DNA of 64,000 nucleotides from Bordetella parapertussis (GCA_945866125.1 CAMBFZ010000014.1:36550-100549), one strand, 5' to 3'. Positions 53,061-61,959 are shown, counted from the stretch's first letter. Notes: generated from the letters alone by a model not told the origin. Made by a program: numbers and translations.

Positions 53061-53959
53061 CCCAACTCGCTGCAAACCCTGATTTCCGTTGTGGCTACAT
53101 CGCCATCGTCGGCCGACCCAATGTCGGCAAATCGACCCTGATGAATATGCTCATCGGTGCCAACGTCAGCATCACCTCGCGCAAGGCGCAGACGACCCGG
53201 CACCGTATCACCGGCATCCAGACGCGTGCTGACGCGCAGTTCATCTACGTCGATACACCCGGCTTTCAGACACGTCATAACAACCCGCTCAACAAAAACC
53301 TCAACCGTACCGTCACCAACACCCTAACCGCTGCCGATGTCGTCCTCTATGTCGTCGAAGCGGGCAGTTTTGGTGATCCCGATGTGCAAGTGCTCAATCT
53401 GCTGCCCAAGACCGTGCCGGTCATCCTCGTCATCAATAAATCCGACAAGGTCAAGGACAAAGCGCAGCTGATGCCCTTTGCCCAGCAGGTCGCTGCACGT
53501 CATCCCTTTACTGCCATCGTGCCGGTCTCGGCGCGGCAGCGCTTTCAGCTGGATCGTCTCGAAGCCGAGATCCGTTTGCACTTGCCGCAAAACGATCCTG
53601 TGTTTGACGAAGATGACATCACCGACCGCAGTGAAAAATTTCTTGCCACCGAAATCGTGCGCGAAAAAGTATTCCGCTTTGTTGGCGACGAGCTGCCCTA
53701 CACCAGCACTGTAGTGCTCGAAAAATTTGAACAGGAAGGCCAGTTACGCCGGATTTTTGTCGCGATCTTAGTCGAGCGCGACTCCCACAAATCCATGGTC
53801 ATCGGCCAAAAAGGCGCGCGCCTGAAAGACATCTCCAGCCAGTCACGGCTCGACATGGAAAAGTTGTTTGGTGGCCCCGTCTATCTGGAAATCTGGGTCA
53901 AGGTCAAGTCCGGCTGGGCAGACAACGAAGCCGGATTACGCGCCTACGGTTACGAATAA
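53057..53959 (+). CDS. era: GTPase Era
   Basis: A ribosome-assembly GTPase that binds the 3' end of 16S rRNA. It has 300 residues: GRPNVGKSTLMN (P-loop), DTPGFQ, NKSDK, and a C-terminal KH domain with GQKGARLKDIS. ATG 53057 overlaps the rnc stop (ATGA), giving the conserved rnc-era coupling. Confidence 0.97.
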   Translation: MTQLAANPDFRCGYIAIVGRPNVGKSTLMNMLIGANVSITSRKAQTTRHRITGIQTRADAQFIYVDTPGFQTRHNNPLNKNLNRTVTNTLTAADVVLYVVEAGSFGDPDVQVLNLLPKTVPVILVINKSDKVKDKAQLMPFAQQVAARHPFTAIVPVSARQRFQLDRLEAEIRLHLPQNDPVFDEDDITDRSEKFLATEIVREKVFRFVGDELPYTSTVVLEKFEQEGQLRRIFVAILVERDSHKSMVIGQKGARLKDISSQSRLDMEKLFGGPVYLEIWVKVKSGWADNEAGLRAYGYE

Positions 53960-53969
53960 GCGAGCTGCC

Positions 53970-54773
53970 ATGAGCGTGATCGCGCCCGCTGCCCAACCTC
54001 CCCAATCGGTCATTGCCAGTCGACCCGTGGCCACCGCGGTGCGCAACAAACCCGCCGAACGTGAGTATCGTATCGCCAACCAGCCTGCGTTTGTCCTGCA
54101 CAGCTATCCCTACAAAGAAACCAGCCTGATCGTCGATGCTTTTTCGCGCGACTACGGTCGTGTTGCATTGATGGCCAAAGGGGCCAAACGTCCCCATTCT
54201 AAATTGCGCGGCGCGCTGCAAACATTTCAGCCTTTGCAATTGGGTTGGAGCGGTAAATCCGAAGTACGCACCCTGATTGCTGCCGAATGGATCGGCGGGC
54301 TGTTGCCGCTCGAACGTGCTGCGCTGCTGTGCGGTTTTTATCTCAATGAATTGCTGGTGAGATTGCTCGCACGCGACGATCCGCATCCGGTTTTGTTTGA
54401 CCACTACGTCGCTGCACTGAATCAACTCGCGCACGATGAGCCTGCCGCGATTGTGTTGCGCAAATTTGAACTCGCGCTGCTCAAAGAAACAGGCGTTGCC
54501 GGTAGCCTGACCGTATCGGTCACCACCGGCGAGCCAGTCGAGCCTGAACTGCTCTATGTCGTCGAACCCGAACGCGGTCCGCGTGAAGCCTATGTCAGCG
54601 ATACTGCGCCCGTGGTGGCAGGCAAAACGCTCATTGATATGGCGCGCGAAGACTACAGTGACGCCACCACGCAGAGCCAAAGTAAATTTCTGATGCGCGC
54701 TTTACTCGCCCACCATTTGGGTGGCGCGCCGCTCAATACCAGGCAGATCTTGATCGACCTCTTGCATCTCTAA
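53970..54773 (+). CDS. recO: DNA repair protein RecO
   Basis: Helps RecR load RecA on SSB-coated DNA in gap repair. Starting at ATG 53970, ten bases after the era stop, it has 267 residues. An N-terminal extension of about 33 residues precedes the OB-fold domain (RIANQPAFVLHSYPYKETSLIVD) and the C-terminal helical domain (LLCGFYLNELLVRLLARDD). The zinc-binding cysteines of some RecO proteins are absent, as in other betaproteobacteria. Confidence 0.93.
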   Translation: MSVIAPAAQPPQSVIASRPVATAVRNKPAEREYRIANQPAFVLHSYPYKETSLIVDAFSRDYGRVALMAKGAKRPHSKLRGALQTFQPLQLGWSGKSEVRTLIAAEWIGGLLPLERAALLCGFYLNELLVRLLARDDPHPVLFDHYVAALNQLAHDEPAAIVLRKFELALLKETGVAGSLTVSVTTGEPVEPELLYVVEPERGPREAYVSDTAPVVAGKTLIDMAREDYSDATTQSQSKFLMRALLAHHLGGAPLNTRQILIDLLHL

Positions 54774-54801
54774 TGACCCTCTTTTTCGGTACATTGTCTT
54801 T

Positions 54802-55557
54802 ATGAGTTTTCTTCAGCCTAACCATCCCGCCATCGATCTTGGTATCAACATCGATCACGTTGCCACCCTGCGCAATGCGCGTGGCACCACTTACCCCGAC
54901 CCCATCCAGGCAGCGTTACTGGCCGAGCAGGCGGGGGCTGATGCCATCACGCTCCACTTGCGCGAAGACCGCCGGCACATTAAAGATGCTGATGTCGAAG
55001 CCATTCGGCCTTTGCTGGCGACGCGCATGAATCTTGAATCTGCCGTCACCGCAGAGATGCTTGATTTTGCCTGCCGTATCCAACCCCAAGACGTATGCCT
55101 CGTGCCCGAGCGTCGTGCCGAAATCACCACCGAAGGTGGGCTTGATGTCGTGCGTTTTTTTCCGCAGGTGCGTGCTGCTGTCATGCAGTTGCAGCAGCAG
55201 GGTATACGCGTGTCCCTTTTCATCGACGCCGACCGCGAGCAGATCGCGGCAGCAGCGGAGGCAGGTGCCCCCGTCATCGAACTGCATACCGGACGTTATG
55301 CCGATGCCCATAGCGAGAGCGAGCAGCAAAAAGAACTATTACGGATCCATGATGGTGTCGCAGCAGGCGTCAAGTGCGGGCTCAAAGTCAATGCCGGGCA
55401 CGGACTACATTACACCAACGTACAAGCGATTGCCGCCATACCCGACATCACCGAGCTCAACATCGGGCATGCCATCGTTGCCCACGCCGTGTTTGTGGGC
55501 TGGCAAGCGGCGGTGCGTGAGATGAAGGCAATCATGATCAAGGCACGACAAGCATGA
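54802..55557 (+). CDS. pdxJ: Pyridoxine 5'-phosphate synthase
   Basis: The last step of de novo vitamin B6 synthesis, joining 1-deoxyxylulose-5-phosphate to 3-amino-2-oxopropyl phosphate. The 251 residues form a TIM barrel with IDLGINIDHVATLRNARGT, HLREDRRHI and the conserved ELHTGRYADA and GHGLHYTNV segments. The position between recO and acpS is conserved. Its stop overlaps the acpS ATG (ATGA). Confidence 0.96.
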   Translation: MSFLQPNHPAIDLGINIDHVATLRNARGTTYPDPIQAALLAEQAGADAITLHLREDRRHIKDADVEAIRPLLATRMNLESAVTAEMLDFACRIQPQDVCLVPERRAEITTEGGLDVVRFFPQVRAAVMQLQQQGIRVSLFIDADREQIAAAAEAGAPVIELHTGRYADAHSESEQQKELLRIHDGVAAGVKCGLKVNAGHGLHYTNVQAIAAIPDITELNIGHAIVAHAVFVGWQAAVREMKAIMIKARQA

Positions 55558-55949
55558 TCTTCGGTATCGGCACCGACATCTTGAAGATAGAACGCGTCGC
55601 GGCCGTGCTCGGTCGCCGTGGCGACCGTTTTGCTGAAAAAATTCTGGGCCCTGATGAGCTCGAAAAATACCATCGTCGCAAAGATAAAGTCGCCGTGCGC
55701 GGCTTACGTTTTTTGGCGACCCGCTTTGCCGCCAAAGAAGCTTTTTCAAAAGCGATTGGACTAGGCATGCGCATGCCCATGACCTGGCGCGCCATGCAAG
55801 TCTTAAACGCACCCGGCGGCAAGCCCATCGTCGTCACCAGCGGCGCGCTGACGACCTTCATGCAACAACACGGCCTGACAGCGCAGGTAACCATTACCGA
55901 TGAAGCCGAATACGCTGTGGCTTTCGTCATTGTGGAGAAACAAGAATGA
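55554..55949 (+). CDS. acpS: Holo-acyl-carrier-protein synthase
   Basis: Transfers phosphopantetheine from CoA to Ser37 of AcpP (42149-42388), activating it. It is 131 residues long, with the magnesium-binding Asp8 in IGTDILKIERV and the glutamate in RFAAKEAFSKAIG. It overlaps pdxJ and nagZ by four bases at either end, so the three are one translation unit. Confidence 0.95.
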   Translation: MIFGIGTDILKIERVAAVLGRRGDRFAEKILGPDELEKYHRRKDKVAVRGLRFLATRFAAKEAFSKAIGLGMRMPMTWRAMQVLNAPGGKPIVVTSGALTTFMQQHGLTAQVTITDEAEYAVAFVIVEKQE

Positions 55950-56992
55950 ATTCAAACTCTGTAGCCGCACCGCTTGGTCCCGTTATGCTCGACGTCGAGG
56001 GCACCACGCTCGACGCCGACGACCTGCGCCGCATTCGTCATCCGCTAACGGGTGGGGTGATTCTGTTCGCGCGAAACTATACCGACAGGGCGCAACTCAC
56101 GACATTGTGCGCCGCCATTCATGCCGCGCGGCCGGGCGTGCTCATCGCAGTCGACCACGAAGGGGGGCGCGTACAGCGTTTTCGTACCGATGGTTTTACC
56201 CGCCTGCCTGCGATGCGGGCGCTGGGTGCGTTATGGGAGCGTGATGTGTTAGCCGCCTGTAAAGCGGCCACCGCACTTGGCTACGTACTCGCTGCCGAAT
56301 TACGTGCCTGCGGCGTCGACTTATCTTTTACGCCGGTGCTAGATCTCGACTACGGCGAATCCGGCGTCATTGGCGACCGGGCTTTTCATCGTGACCCGCG
56401 CGTGGTGACCTTGCTGGCCAAAAGCCTCAATCATGGGCTGGCATTGGCTGGCATGGCTAATTGCGGCAAGCATTTTCCCGGGCACGGCTTTGTCAAAGCC
56501 GACTCGCATACCGAGATACCGGTGGACGAGCGCGACCCCGCGGCCATCGTCAAAGAAGACGCGGCGCCCTATGACTGGCTGGGCATGAGCCTCGCCGCCG
56601 TGATGCCCGCGCATGTGATTTATCCGGCCTTTGACAAACATCCTGCCGGATTTTCAAAAAAATGGTTGTCGCTGCTGCGTAAAAAAATGGGCTTCGAAGG
56701 CGTCATCTTCAGTGACGATTTGTCCATGGAAGGCGCTAGTGTTGCCGGCAACGTCGTTCAGGGCGCACACGCAGCACTCGCCGCTGGCTGCGACATGGTC
56801 CTGATCTGTAACGCGCCAGATAAAGCCGACGCGCTGCTGCAAGGCCTCGATCCGTCCCGCAGTATCGACGCGGCACGTTCAGCCCAACGCTTGCGCACAA
56901 TGCTGCCCCAGAGCGCCGCACCGGATTGGACTACCTTGCAGGCTGATGCACCTTACAAAGCGGCTAGGGCATTGGTCAAATCATTAGCGTAG
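55946..56992 (+). CDS. nagZ: Beta-N-acetylhexosaminidase NagZ
   Basis: A cytoplasmic family 3 glycosidase of peptidoglycan recycling that removes GlcNAc from anhydromuropeptides. In bacteria with AmpC this affects beta-lactamase induction. It has 348 residues: DHEGGRVQRF near the start, KHFPGHGFVKADSHTEIP (the mobile catalytic loop with its Asp-His pair) and the nucleophile aspartate in FSDDLSMEGA. The start overlaps the acpS stop. Confidence 0.95.
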   Translation: MNSNSVAAPLGPVMLDVEGTTLDADDLRRIRHPLTGGVILFARNYTDRAQLTTLCAAIHAARPGVLIAVDHEGGRVQRFRTDGFTRLPAMRALGALWERDVLAACKAATALGYVLAAELRACGVDLSFTPVLDLDYGESGVIGDRAFHRDPRVVTLLAKSLNHGLALAGMANCGKHFPGHGFVKADSHTEIPVDERDPAAIVKEDAAPYDWLGMSLAAVMPAHVIYPAFDKHPAGFSKKWLSLLRKKMGFEGVIFSDDLSMEGASVAGNVVQGAHAALAAGCDMVLICNAPDKADALLQGLDPSRSIDAARSAQRLRTMLPQSAAPDWTTLQADAPYKAARALVKSLA

Positions 56993-57073
56993 TGTTCGTT
57001 AGGACGCGCAAAATACGATTGAGATACGATTGCAATCCGCTCCGAGCCAGATAAAAAATCTTGTATCCACATA

Positions 57074-58951
57074 ATGGCTGAACCCGTCGCACCTGCTGAC
57101 TCCGCTGCCCCCGCCGATCCCCGTGCTGCGTTGCTCGCTGAAGTCGCCAGCCTGCCGCATCTGCCCGGGGTCTATCGGTATTTTGATACGCAGGACAAGC
57201 TGCTTTATGTGGGCAAGGCGCGCGACCTAAAAAAGCGCGTCAGTAGTTATTTTCAGAAAAATCTCGCCAGCCCGCGCACGGCCATGATGGTCGATCGCAT
57301 CGTGCGCCTTGAGACCACCGTCACACGCAGCGAAGCGGAAGCGCTGATCCTCGAAAACAATCTGATCAAGACGCTGCAACCGCGTTTCAATATTCTTTTT
57401 CGTGACGATAAATCTTATCCCTATCTGAAACTCTCAGGCGGCGCGTATCCCCGCATGGCCTACTACCGTGGCGCGGTGGATAAAAAAAATCAATACTTCG
57501 GCCCGTTCCCCAGCGCCTGGGCCGTCAAAGAATCGATGCAGATCCTGCAAAAGATTTTTTTGCTGCGCACCTGCGAAGACTCCGTCTTTGCTAACCGCAC
57601 CCGGCCGTGCTTACTGCATCAGATTCATCGCTGCAGCGGACCTTGTGTGAACCTTATTTCCAAAGACGACTATGCCGCCGACGTCGATAATGCGGCGCAA
57701 TTTTTGCGTGGTCGTCAGAGCGAATTAATGCGCACGCTCGAACAAAAAATGCACGCCTATGCCGCCGAACTCAAATTCGAACAGGCCGCAGCCGTGCGCA
57801 ACCAGATCACGGCACTCTCGCGCATCCTGCACCAGCAAAGCATGGAGACCGGCAGTGATACCGACATCGACATCCTTGCCGTCATCGTGCAGGGCGGCCG
57901 CGCCTGCGTCAACCTCGCGATGGTGCGCGGCGGGCGGCACTTGGGCGACCGGGCCTATTTTCCTTCTCACCTAGATGGCGCCTTAGCCGTCGTCGATAGC
58001 GCCATTGAAATCGAAGTGCTGAAAGCTTTTCTGGCGCAGCACTACCTCGACAAATTTATTCCCACTACGCTCATCATCAACCTCGAACTCGACGAGCCTG
58101 AGTTGATGTTGGCCCTCATGGAGCAATGTGGGCACCGGATCAATCTCATCTTTCAGCCGCAGGGTCAGCGGCGGCAGTGGCAAGAGATGGCCATCAAAGG
58201 TGCCGAGCTGGCACTAGCGCGGCTGTTATCCGAGCAAGGCTCGCAGCAGGCGCGCACCAGTGCGCTGATTGACACACTCGGCATCGATGTCGCTGACAGG
58301 GAGGCCTTGCGGGTGGAATGCTTCGATGTCAGCCACACGCAGGGCGAGGCCACGCAGGCATCTTGCGTCGTCTTTCATCATCATCAAATGCAAAACGGCG
58401 AATACCGGCGCTACAACATTCACGACATCACGCCGGGCGACGACTACGCGGCCATGCGGCAGGTACTCATGCGGCGCTACGAAAAAGTCGCCAACGGTGA
58501 AGGCGTGATGCCGGACATCGTACTCATCGACGGCGGCAAGGGTCAGGTCGAGATCGCGCGGCAGGTCTTGGCTGAGCTCGGGCTGGATATCAGCCTCATC
58601 GTCGGCGTCGCCAAAGGGGAGGGACGCAAGGTCGGACTCGAGACCCTCATTTTTGCCGATGGGCGAGCCGCGCTGGAATTAGGCAAGGAATCTGCCGCAC
58701 TCATGCTGATTGCGCAAATTCGCGACGAAGCGCATCGCTTTGCCATTACCGGCATGCGTGCCAAGCGCGCCAAGGCCCGTCAGACCTCAAGGCTGGAAGA
58801 AATTGAAGGGGTCGGCGCCAAACGGCGGCAGAAGCTGCTAGCGCGCTTTGGCGGACTGCGCGGCGTGGCTGACGCCAGTGTCGAAGAAATCGCCTCGGTG
58901 GAAGGCATCTCGCGTCAGCTGGCAGAAGACATTTACCGACAATTACATTAA
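57074..58951 (+). CDS. uvrC: Excinuclease ABC subunit C
   Basis: The dual-incision nuclease of nucleotide excision repair. The 625 residues show the N-terminal GIY-YIG domain (LPGVYRYFDTQDKLLYVGKA, about 33-52), a cysteine-containing middle region (PCLLHQIHRCSGPC), the UVR domain that meets UvrB (about 216-250), the RNase H-like endonuclease half (ECFDVSHTQGEATQASCVVF; DIVLIDGGKGQVEIA) and a C-terminal helix-hairpin-helix pair (about 570-625). An Ala/Pro-rich extension of some 25 residues precedes the domain. It precedes pgsA, as in most proteobacteria. Confidence 0.97.
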   Translation: MAEPVAPADSAAPADPRAALLAEVASLPHLPGVYRYFDTQDKLLYVGKARDLKKRVSSYFQKNLASPRTAMMVDRIVRLETTVTRSEAEALILENNLIKTLQPRFNILFRDDKSYPYLKLSGGAYPRMAYYRGAVDKKNQYFGPFPSAWAVKESMQILQKIFLLRTCEDSVFANRTRPCLLHQIHRCSGPCVNLISKDDYAADVDNAAQFLRGRQSELMRTLEQKMHAYAAELKFEQAAAVRNQITALSRILHQQSMETGSDTDIDILAVIVQGGRACVNLAMVRGGRHLGDRAYFPSHLDGALAVVDSAIEIEVLKAFLAQHYLDKFIPTTLIINLELDEPELMLALMEQCGHRINLIFQPQGQRRQWQEMAIKGAELALARLLSEQGSQQARTSALIDTLGIDVADREALRVECFDVSHTQGEATQASCVVFHHHQMQNGEYRRYNIHDITPGDDYAAMRQVLMRRYEKVANGEGVMPDIVLIDGGKGQVEIARQVLAELGLDISLIVGVAKGEGRKVGLETLIFADGRAALELGKESAALMLIAQIRDEAHRFAITGMRAKRAKARQTSRLEEIEGVGAKRRQKLLARFGGLRGVADASVEEIASVEGISRQLAEDIYRQLH

Positions 58952-59002
58952 ATTAGACCTTGCTCGGCGTTTCGATGACGCCTCACACGACAAGAAGCCT
59001 CA

Positions 59003-59581
59003 ATGCCCTTGACTATTCCAATGCTGCTGACCTGGTTGCGCGTGGCCTTAATCCCGCTGGTCGTCGGCGTATTTTATCTGCCACCAACGTGGCTGACGCC
59101 GCATGAACAGGGTACTTCGGCGACCATCATTTTTGTAGTGGCAGCCGTCACCGACTGGTTTGATGGTTACCTGGCGCGGCGCTGGAACCAGACCTCGGCC
59201 TTCGGGGCGTTTCTTGATCCGGTGGCGGATAAATTAATGGTCGCCGGTGCCTTGTTGTTGCTGGTGCAGTTAGGGCGCACCGATGCCGTCATTGCATTCA
59301 TCATCATCGGCCGCGAAATCGCCATTAGCGCGCTGCGTGAATGGATGGCACAGATAGGGGCCTCCAAGTCAGTGGCGGTCAGCTCCATCGGCAAAATAAA
59401 AACCTTCGCGCAGATGCTGGCCATTCCGATGCTGCTCTACGCGGATCCTTTGTTTGACCGTGTCGATACGCTGTATCTGGGTCAGCGTTTACTGGACATT
59501 GCGGCCGTGCTGACGATCTGGTCGATGTTTTATTATTTGCGTAAAGCCTGGCCGATGATCAAAGATCGCTCTGACCTATAA
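59003..59581 (+). CDS. pgsA: CDP-diacylglycerol--glycerol-3-phosphate 3-phosphatidyltransferase
   Basis: Makes phosphatidylglycerol phosphate, the committed step to phosphatidylglycerol and cardiolipin. The 192 residues with about five helices carry the CDP-alcohol phosphotransferase signature D-G-x2-A-R-x8-G-x3-D-x3-D in DWFDGYLARRW then NQTSAFGAFLDPVADK. It complements pssA/psd (4685-6232), so the window encodes both main phospholipid branches. It follows uvrC by 51 bp. Confidence 0.96.
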   Translation: MPLTIPMLLTWLRVALIPLVVGVFYLPPTWLTPHEQGTSATIIFVVAAVTDWFDGYLARRWNQTSAFGAFLDPVADKLMVAGALLLLVQLGRTDAVIAFIIIGREIAISALREWMAQIGASKSVAVSSIGKIKTFAQMLAIPMLLYADPLFDRVDTLYLGQRLLDIAAVLTIWSMFYYLRKAWPMIKDRSDL

Positions 59582-59613
59582 GTGGACTTGATAAATTTTT
59601 ACGGTCGCATTGC

Positions 59614-59641
59614 TTGACAAAGCCTCGTTACCGTTTATAAT
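59614..59641 (+). promoter_or_regulatory. Promoter of tRNA-Gly
   Basis: Perfect TTGACA at 59614-59619, a 16-bp spacer and perfect TATAAT at 59636-59641, 16 bp before the tRNA: the strongest-looking promoter in the window. Confidence 0.85.
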
Positions 59642-59657
59642 CTTGTTTCTGTTTTAC

Positions 59658-59733
59658 GCGGGAGTAGCTCAGTTGGTAGAGCGCAACCTTGCCAAGGTTG
59701 AGGTCGAGAGTTCGAGACTCTTCTCCCGCTCCA
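59658..59733 (+). tRNA. tRNA-Gly (GCC)
   Basis: A 76-nt cloverleaf with acceptor strands GCGGGAG / CTCCCGC, anticodon loop TTGCCAA (anticodon GCC), T loop TTCGAGA and an encoded CCA. Confidence 0.96.
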
Positions 59734-59740
59734 AAATTTT

Positions 59741-59770
59741 AAAAGGGAAGCTCGCAAGGCTTCCCTTTTT
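59741..59770 (+). terminator. Terminator after tRNA-Gly
   Basis: AAAAGGGAAGC / GCTTCCCTTTT with a 7-nt loop and a T run. Confidence 0.85.
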
Positions 59771-59827
59771 CATTGGTGAGCTGTTTGGGTGACGCACGCG
59801 GCATGTAGTAAAGCGTTCGCTCGGGGC

Positions 59828-59857
59828 TTACCAAAGTTACGCAATCACGGTTACAAT
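59828..59857 (+). promoter_or_regulatory. Promoter of tRNA-Cys
   Basis: TTACCA at 59828-59833, an 18-bp spacer and TACAAT at 59852-59857, 10 bp before the tRNA. Confidence 0.5.
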
Positions 59858-59867
59858 ACGCTCCCTT

Positions 59868-59941
59868 GGCGGGGTAGCAAAGTGGTTATGCAGCGGCCTG
59901 CAAAGCCGTTTACGCCGGTTCGATCCCGACCCCCGCCTCCA
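59868..59941 (+). tRNA. tRNA-Cys (GCA)
   Basis: A 74-nt cloverleaf with acceptor strands GGCGGGG / CCCCGCC, anticodon loop CTGCAAA (anticodon GCA), T loop TTCGATC and an encoded CCA. Confidence 0.95.
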
Positions 59942-59947
59942 TATTCT

Positions 59948-59974
59948 AAAAAAAGCGCAAAGGCGCTTTTTTTG
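59948..59974 (+). terminator. Terminator after tRNA-Cys
   Basis: AGCGC-AAAG-GCGCT hairpin with an A tract before and a T7 run after. Confidence 0.8.
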
Positions 59975-60031
59975 TTGGTTGTCTGACTTACAATGTCGGC
60001 TTCAGGTGCAACGCCTGAGATTCTGCTCCTA

Positions 60032-60124
60032 GCCCGAGTGGTGAAATTGGTAGACACAGCGGACTTAAAATCCGCCGCTTACCCGAGAGGGGGCGTACCG
60101 GTTCGATTCCGGTCTCGGGCACCA
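60032..60124 (+). tRNA. tRNA-Leu (TAA), likely integration target
   Basis: A 93-nt class II tRNA with a long variable arm, acceptor strands GCCCGAG / CTCGGGC, anticodon loop CTTAAAA (anticodon TAA), T loop TTCGATT and an encoded CCA. A tyrosine integrase gene starts 150 bp downstream, so the 3' half of this gene is the probable attachment site, kept intact. Confidence 0.95.
60098..60124. other. Candidate left attachment site (attL) in tRNA-Leu 3' end
   Basis: The T arm and acceptor end of tRNA-Leu(TAA) form the border between core genome and element. No second copy is visible before the right edge, so the element must extend beyond the window if this is attL. Confidence 0.4.
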
Positions 60125-60184
60125 CTATCCATGCGGCTTTTCAAGCCTTCCATAGTTTTCCTGTTAATTTTCCTTGATTTTGGC

Positions 60185-60203
60185 GTTGCACAGTCGTTGC
60201 ACA
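60185..60203. repeat. Direct repeat GTTGCACA between attL and int
   Basis: GTTGCACA at 60185-60192 and 60196-60203, 11-bp period (one helical turn). A 9-bp inverted repeat, TGGGCTAAT (60241-60249) / ATTAGCCCA (60258-60266), follows 9 bp before the int ATG. Either could be an integrase arm-binding or repressor site. Confidence 0.4.
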
Positions 60204-60274
60204 AAAAATCAAATATCCATACGGTTTGGGGCGTAATGTTTGGGCTAATTTCAAGCGATTAGCCCATTGCATAA

Positions 60275-61465
60275 ATGCCCCAAAAAAGCGAAGACACTGT
60301 TCACACACTGGAGGGCAAGGAAACGTTGTTTAAACGCCCTCTAAGCCCCTGTTGGCATGTGCGCTACAAAGTGCACGGCAAGTGGGAGCGTTCAACTACA
60401 AAGTGCGATGAGCTAGCTGATGCCAAACAACGGGCAGTGGATCTAGTAACTGAAGCATGGTTTAAAGAACGTCATGGCATGCCTGTAGTCAACAAGCGCT
60501 TCAAAAGTGTTGCACGACTTGCGATCAGGCGCATGGCGGAATTGGAAAAATCTGGACGAGGTAAATCAACCTATAAAACCTACACGCAAGTGATCAACAA
60601 CTACCTGATTCCTTTGTTGGGCAATCACAACGTTGATCGCATCGACAATGCAGTGCTTGCTCAGTTCGAGCGAGAACGTTTTGAGATATTGGGACGAATG
60701 CCAAGTGCTAGCGTGATCAACAACCACAACTCAGCACTGAATCGTGTGTTTGATGAAGCCATCGAGCGTGGCTACATGACTAAATTTCAGCTGCCCTTGC
60801 TACGTAACGACGGGGTCAAGAGTCAACGACGTCCCGACTTTAGACTTGAGGACTACACTCAGCTGTATAAAGGCATGCGAACTTGGGTGGGGGAAGCGCG
60901 ACGGGGCAATGAAACTGTACTTCGCAACATGCTGCGTAACTATGTGTTGGTACTAGCAAATACTGGCATCCGAGCAGGCACAGAAGGCATGAATCTTCAG
61001 TGGCAGCACATTGAGTTTTTTGAGCAAGATGCTCGTAGGTACCTGATGCTGCATGTGCGCGGTAAGACTGGACAACATGAAGTGATTGCACGTCACAACA
61101 CAGTGCGCTATCTGGACAGACTGCGAAGGCTAAATCCTGCGTGGGCAGCAGGTACATTCGAGCAATTTCTGCAGCGTCGTTTGCCTGATTATGTGTTTAG
61201 AGTGGACGATCGCGACATGACTACGGCATTTGGCAGAATGTTTGCCAGATTGTTAGATAAACTGAATTTGTTGTACGACACCAGAAACGGCAAGCAGAGA
61301 ACCATGTACAGCTTGCGGCATTACTACGCAACAATGGCACTGACTTACAACCGCATGACTGTGTATACGCTAGCCAGGCATTTGAGCACCAGCGTTGCCA
61401 TGATTGAGCAACACTATGGACATGTGGAGCTACGCAAGATGGCACATGAGATAGCTGGTGGGTGA
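60275..61465 (+). CDS. int: Tyrosine recombinase (phage/island-type integrase)
   Basis: A site-specific recombinase that integrates and excises the element at tRNA-Leu. The 396 residues contain a core-binding domain (about 75-185, with ARLAIRRMAELEKSGRGKSTYKTY cut by spacing) and a catalytic domain with Arg233 (TGIRAGTE), Lys264 (RGKTGQ), Arg348 (YSLRHYY), His369 (LARHLSTS) and the nucleophile Tyr381 (EQHYGH). In box II the usual H-x-x-R reads Y-S-L-R, a variation I know from other integrases of this kind. It is adjacent to the tRNA 3' end and reads away from it. GC is lower than in the core. No Shine-Dalgarno is evident. Confidence 0.93.
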   Translation: MPQKSEDTVHTLEGKETLFKRPLSPCWHVRYKVHGKWERSTTKCDELADAKQRAVDLVTEAWFKERHGMPVVNKRFKSVARLAIRRMAELEKSGRGKSTYKTYTQVINNYLIPLLGNHNVDRIDNAVLAQFERERFEILGRMPSASVINNHNSALNRVFDEAIERGYMTKFQLPLLRNDGVKSQRRPDFRLEDYTQLYKGMRTWVGEARRGNETVLRNMLRNYVLVLANTGIRAGTEGMNLQWQHIEFFEQDARRYLMLHVRGKTGQHEVIARHNTVRYLDRLRRLNPAWAAGTFEQFLQRRLPDYVFRVDDRDMTTAFGRMFARLLDKLNLLYDTRNGKQRTMYSLRHYYATMALTYNRMTVYTLARHLSTSVAMIEQHYGHVELRKMAHEIAGG

Positions 61466-61534
61466 TCGTGATGCAACCCACTGGGTATGTTTTAATGAAA
61501 CATAAAATTAGAATAACTATTATCGAGGGCAGCG

Positions 61535-61741
61535 ATGAAAATTAACGGAGTATTTTTGATACTGTCATTGGCGAGTACGGTATGGTTAGCTACTAGTTTA
61601 GTCAGGGTTGAGAATCAACGTTATGCAATGCAGGTAGGGATGTGCAGGCAAGAAGTGGGTGACTGGAACTATAAATGCTTAAAGCAAGTGGAAACTCGCA
61701 CTAGCTGGGTATGGCATCTCTTTTATGCATTGACTGATTAG
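61535..61741 (+). CDS. Small membrane protein, unknown
   Basis: A 68-residue ORF with GAGGG at 61525-61529, 5 nt before the ATG. Residues 5-24 form one hydrophobic helix (GVFLILSLASTVWLATSLV), perhaps a signal anchor; two cysteines (CRQEVGDWNYKC) follow and the C-terminus is aromatic (WVWHLFYAL). I do not recognise a family. The good ribosome-binding site and membrane profile make it plausible as a real gene of the element. Confidence 0.5.
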   Translation: MKINGVFLILSLASTVWLATSLVRVENQRYAMQVGMCRQEVGDWNYKCLKQVETRTSWVWHLFYALTD

Positions 61742-61764
61742 GAGTGCATGTCGCTTTCCCAAAC

Positions 61765-61829
61765 CACTTGAGCACCAGCGTTGCCATTTGGGGTTACGCA
61801 AGATGGCGCGTGCTATTGCAGGTGGTTAG
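61765..61829 (+). pseudogene. Broken 3' end of a second integrase gene
   Basis: 61765-61788 repeats, with one or two changes, the integrase segment encoding HLSTSVA. 61795-61829 corresponds to the last codons (L-R-K-M-A-R-A-I-A-G-G-stop versus L-R-K-M-A-H-E-I-A-G-G-stop). About 24 bp between them, including the codon for the catalytic tyrosine, are missing and the frame is broken. Codon differences show a diverged paralogue, not a fresh duplication. Confidence 0.75.
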
Positions 61830-61885
61830 AGTGATTAAAGAAGAATATTCCAGAAAATGACACTAAATGCCTTCTGCTCAGTGTT

Positions 61886-61911
61886 CGAGCTAGACAAATT
61901 CCAGCACAGCG
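61886..61911. repeat. 26-bp repeat, copy 1 (promoter segment)
   Basis: 26 bases identical to 63643-63668, beginning CGAGCTAGACAAATTCC. It includes a -35-like TAGACA. Both copies lie upstream of paralogous regulator genes. Confidence 0.85.
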
Positions 61912-61952
61912 CCTACTGTGTGTCATCCACCAATTCTGGCGCTCAGTTGCCA
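61891..61952 (+). promoter_or_regulatory. Promoter and operator of regulator 1
   Basis: TAGACA at 61891-61896, 17-bp spacer and a weak TACTGT at 61914-61919. Downstream, the palindrome TGGC-N8-GCCA spans 61937-61952, 8 bp before the ATG at 61960. The placement fits autorepression. Confidence 0.5.
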
Positions 61953-61959
61953 AGCCAAC

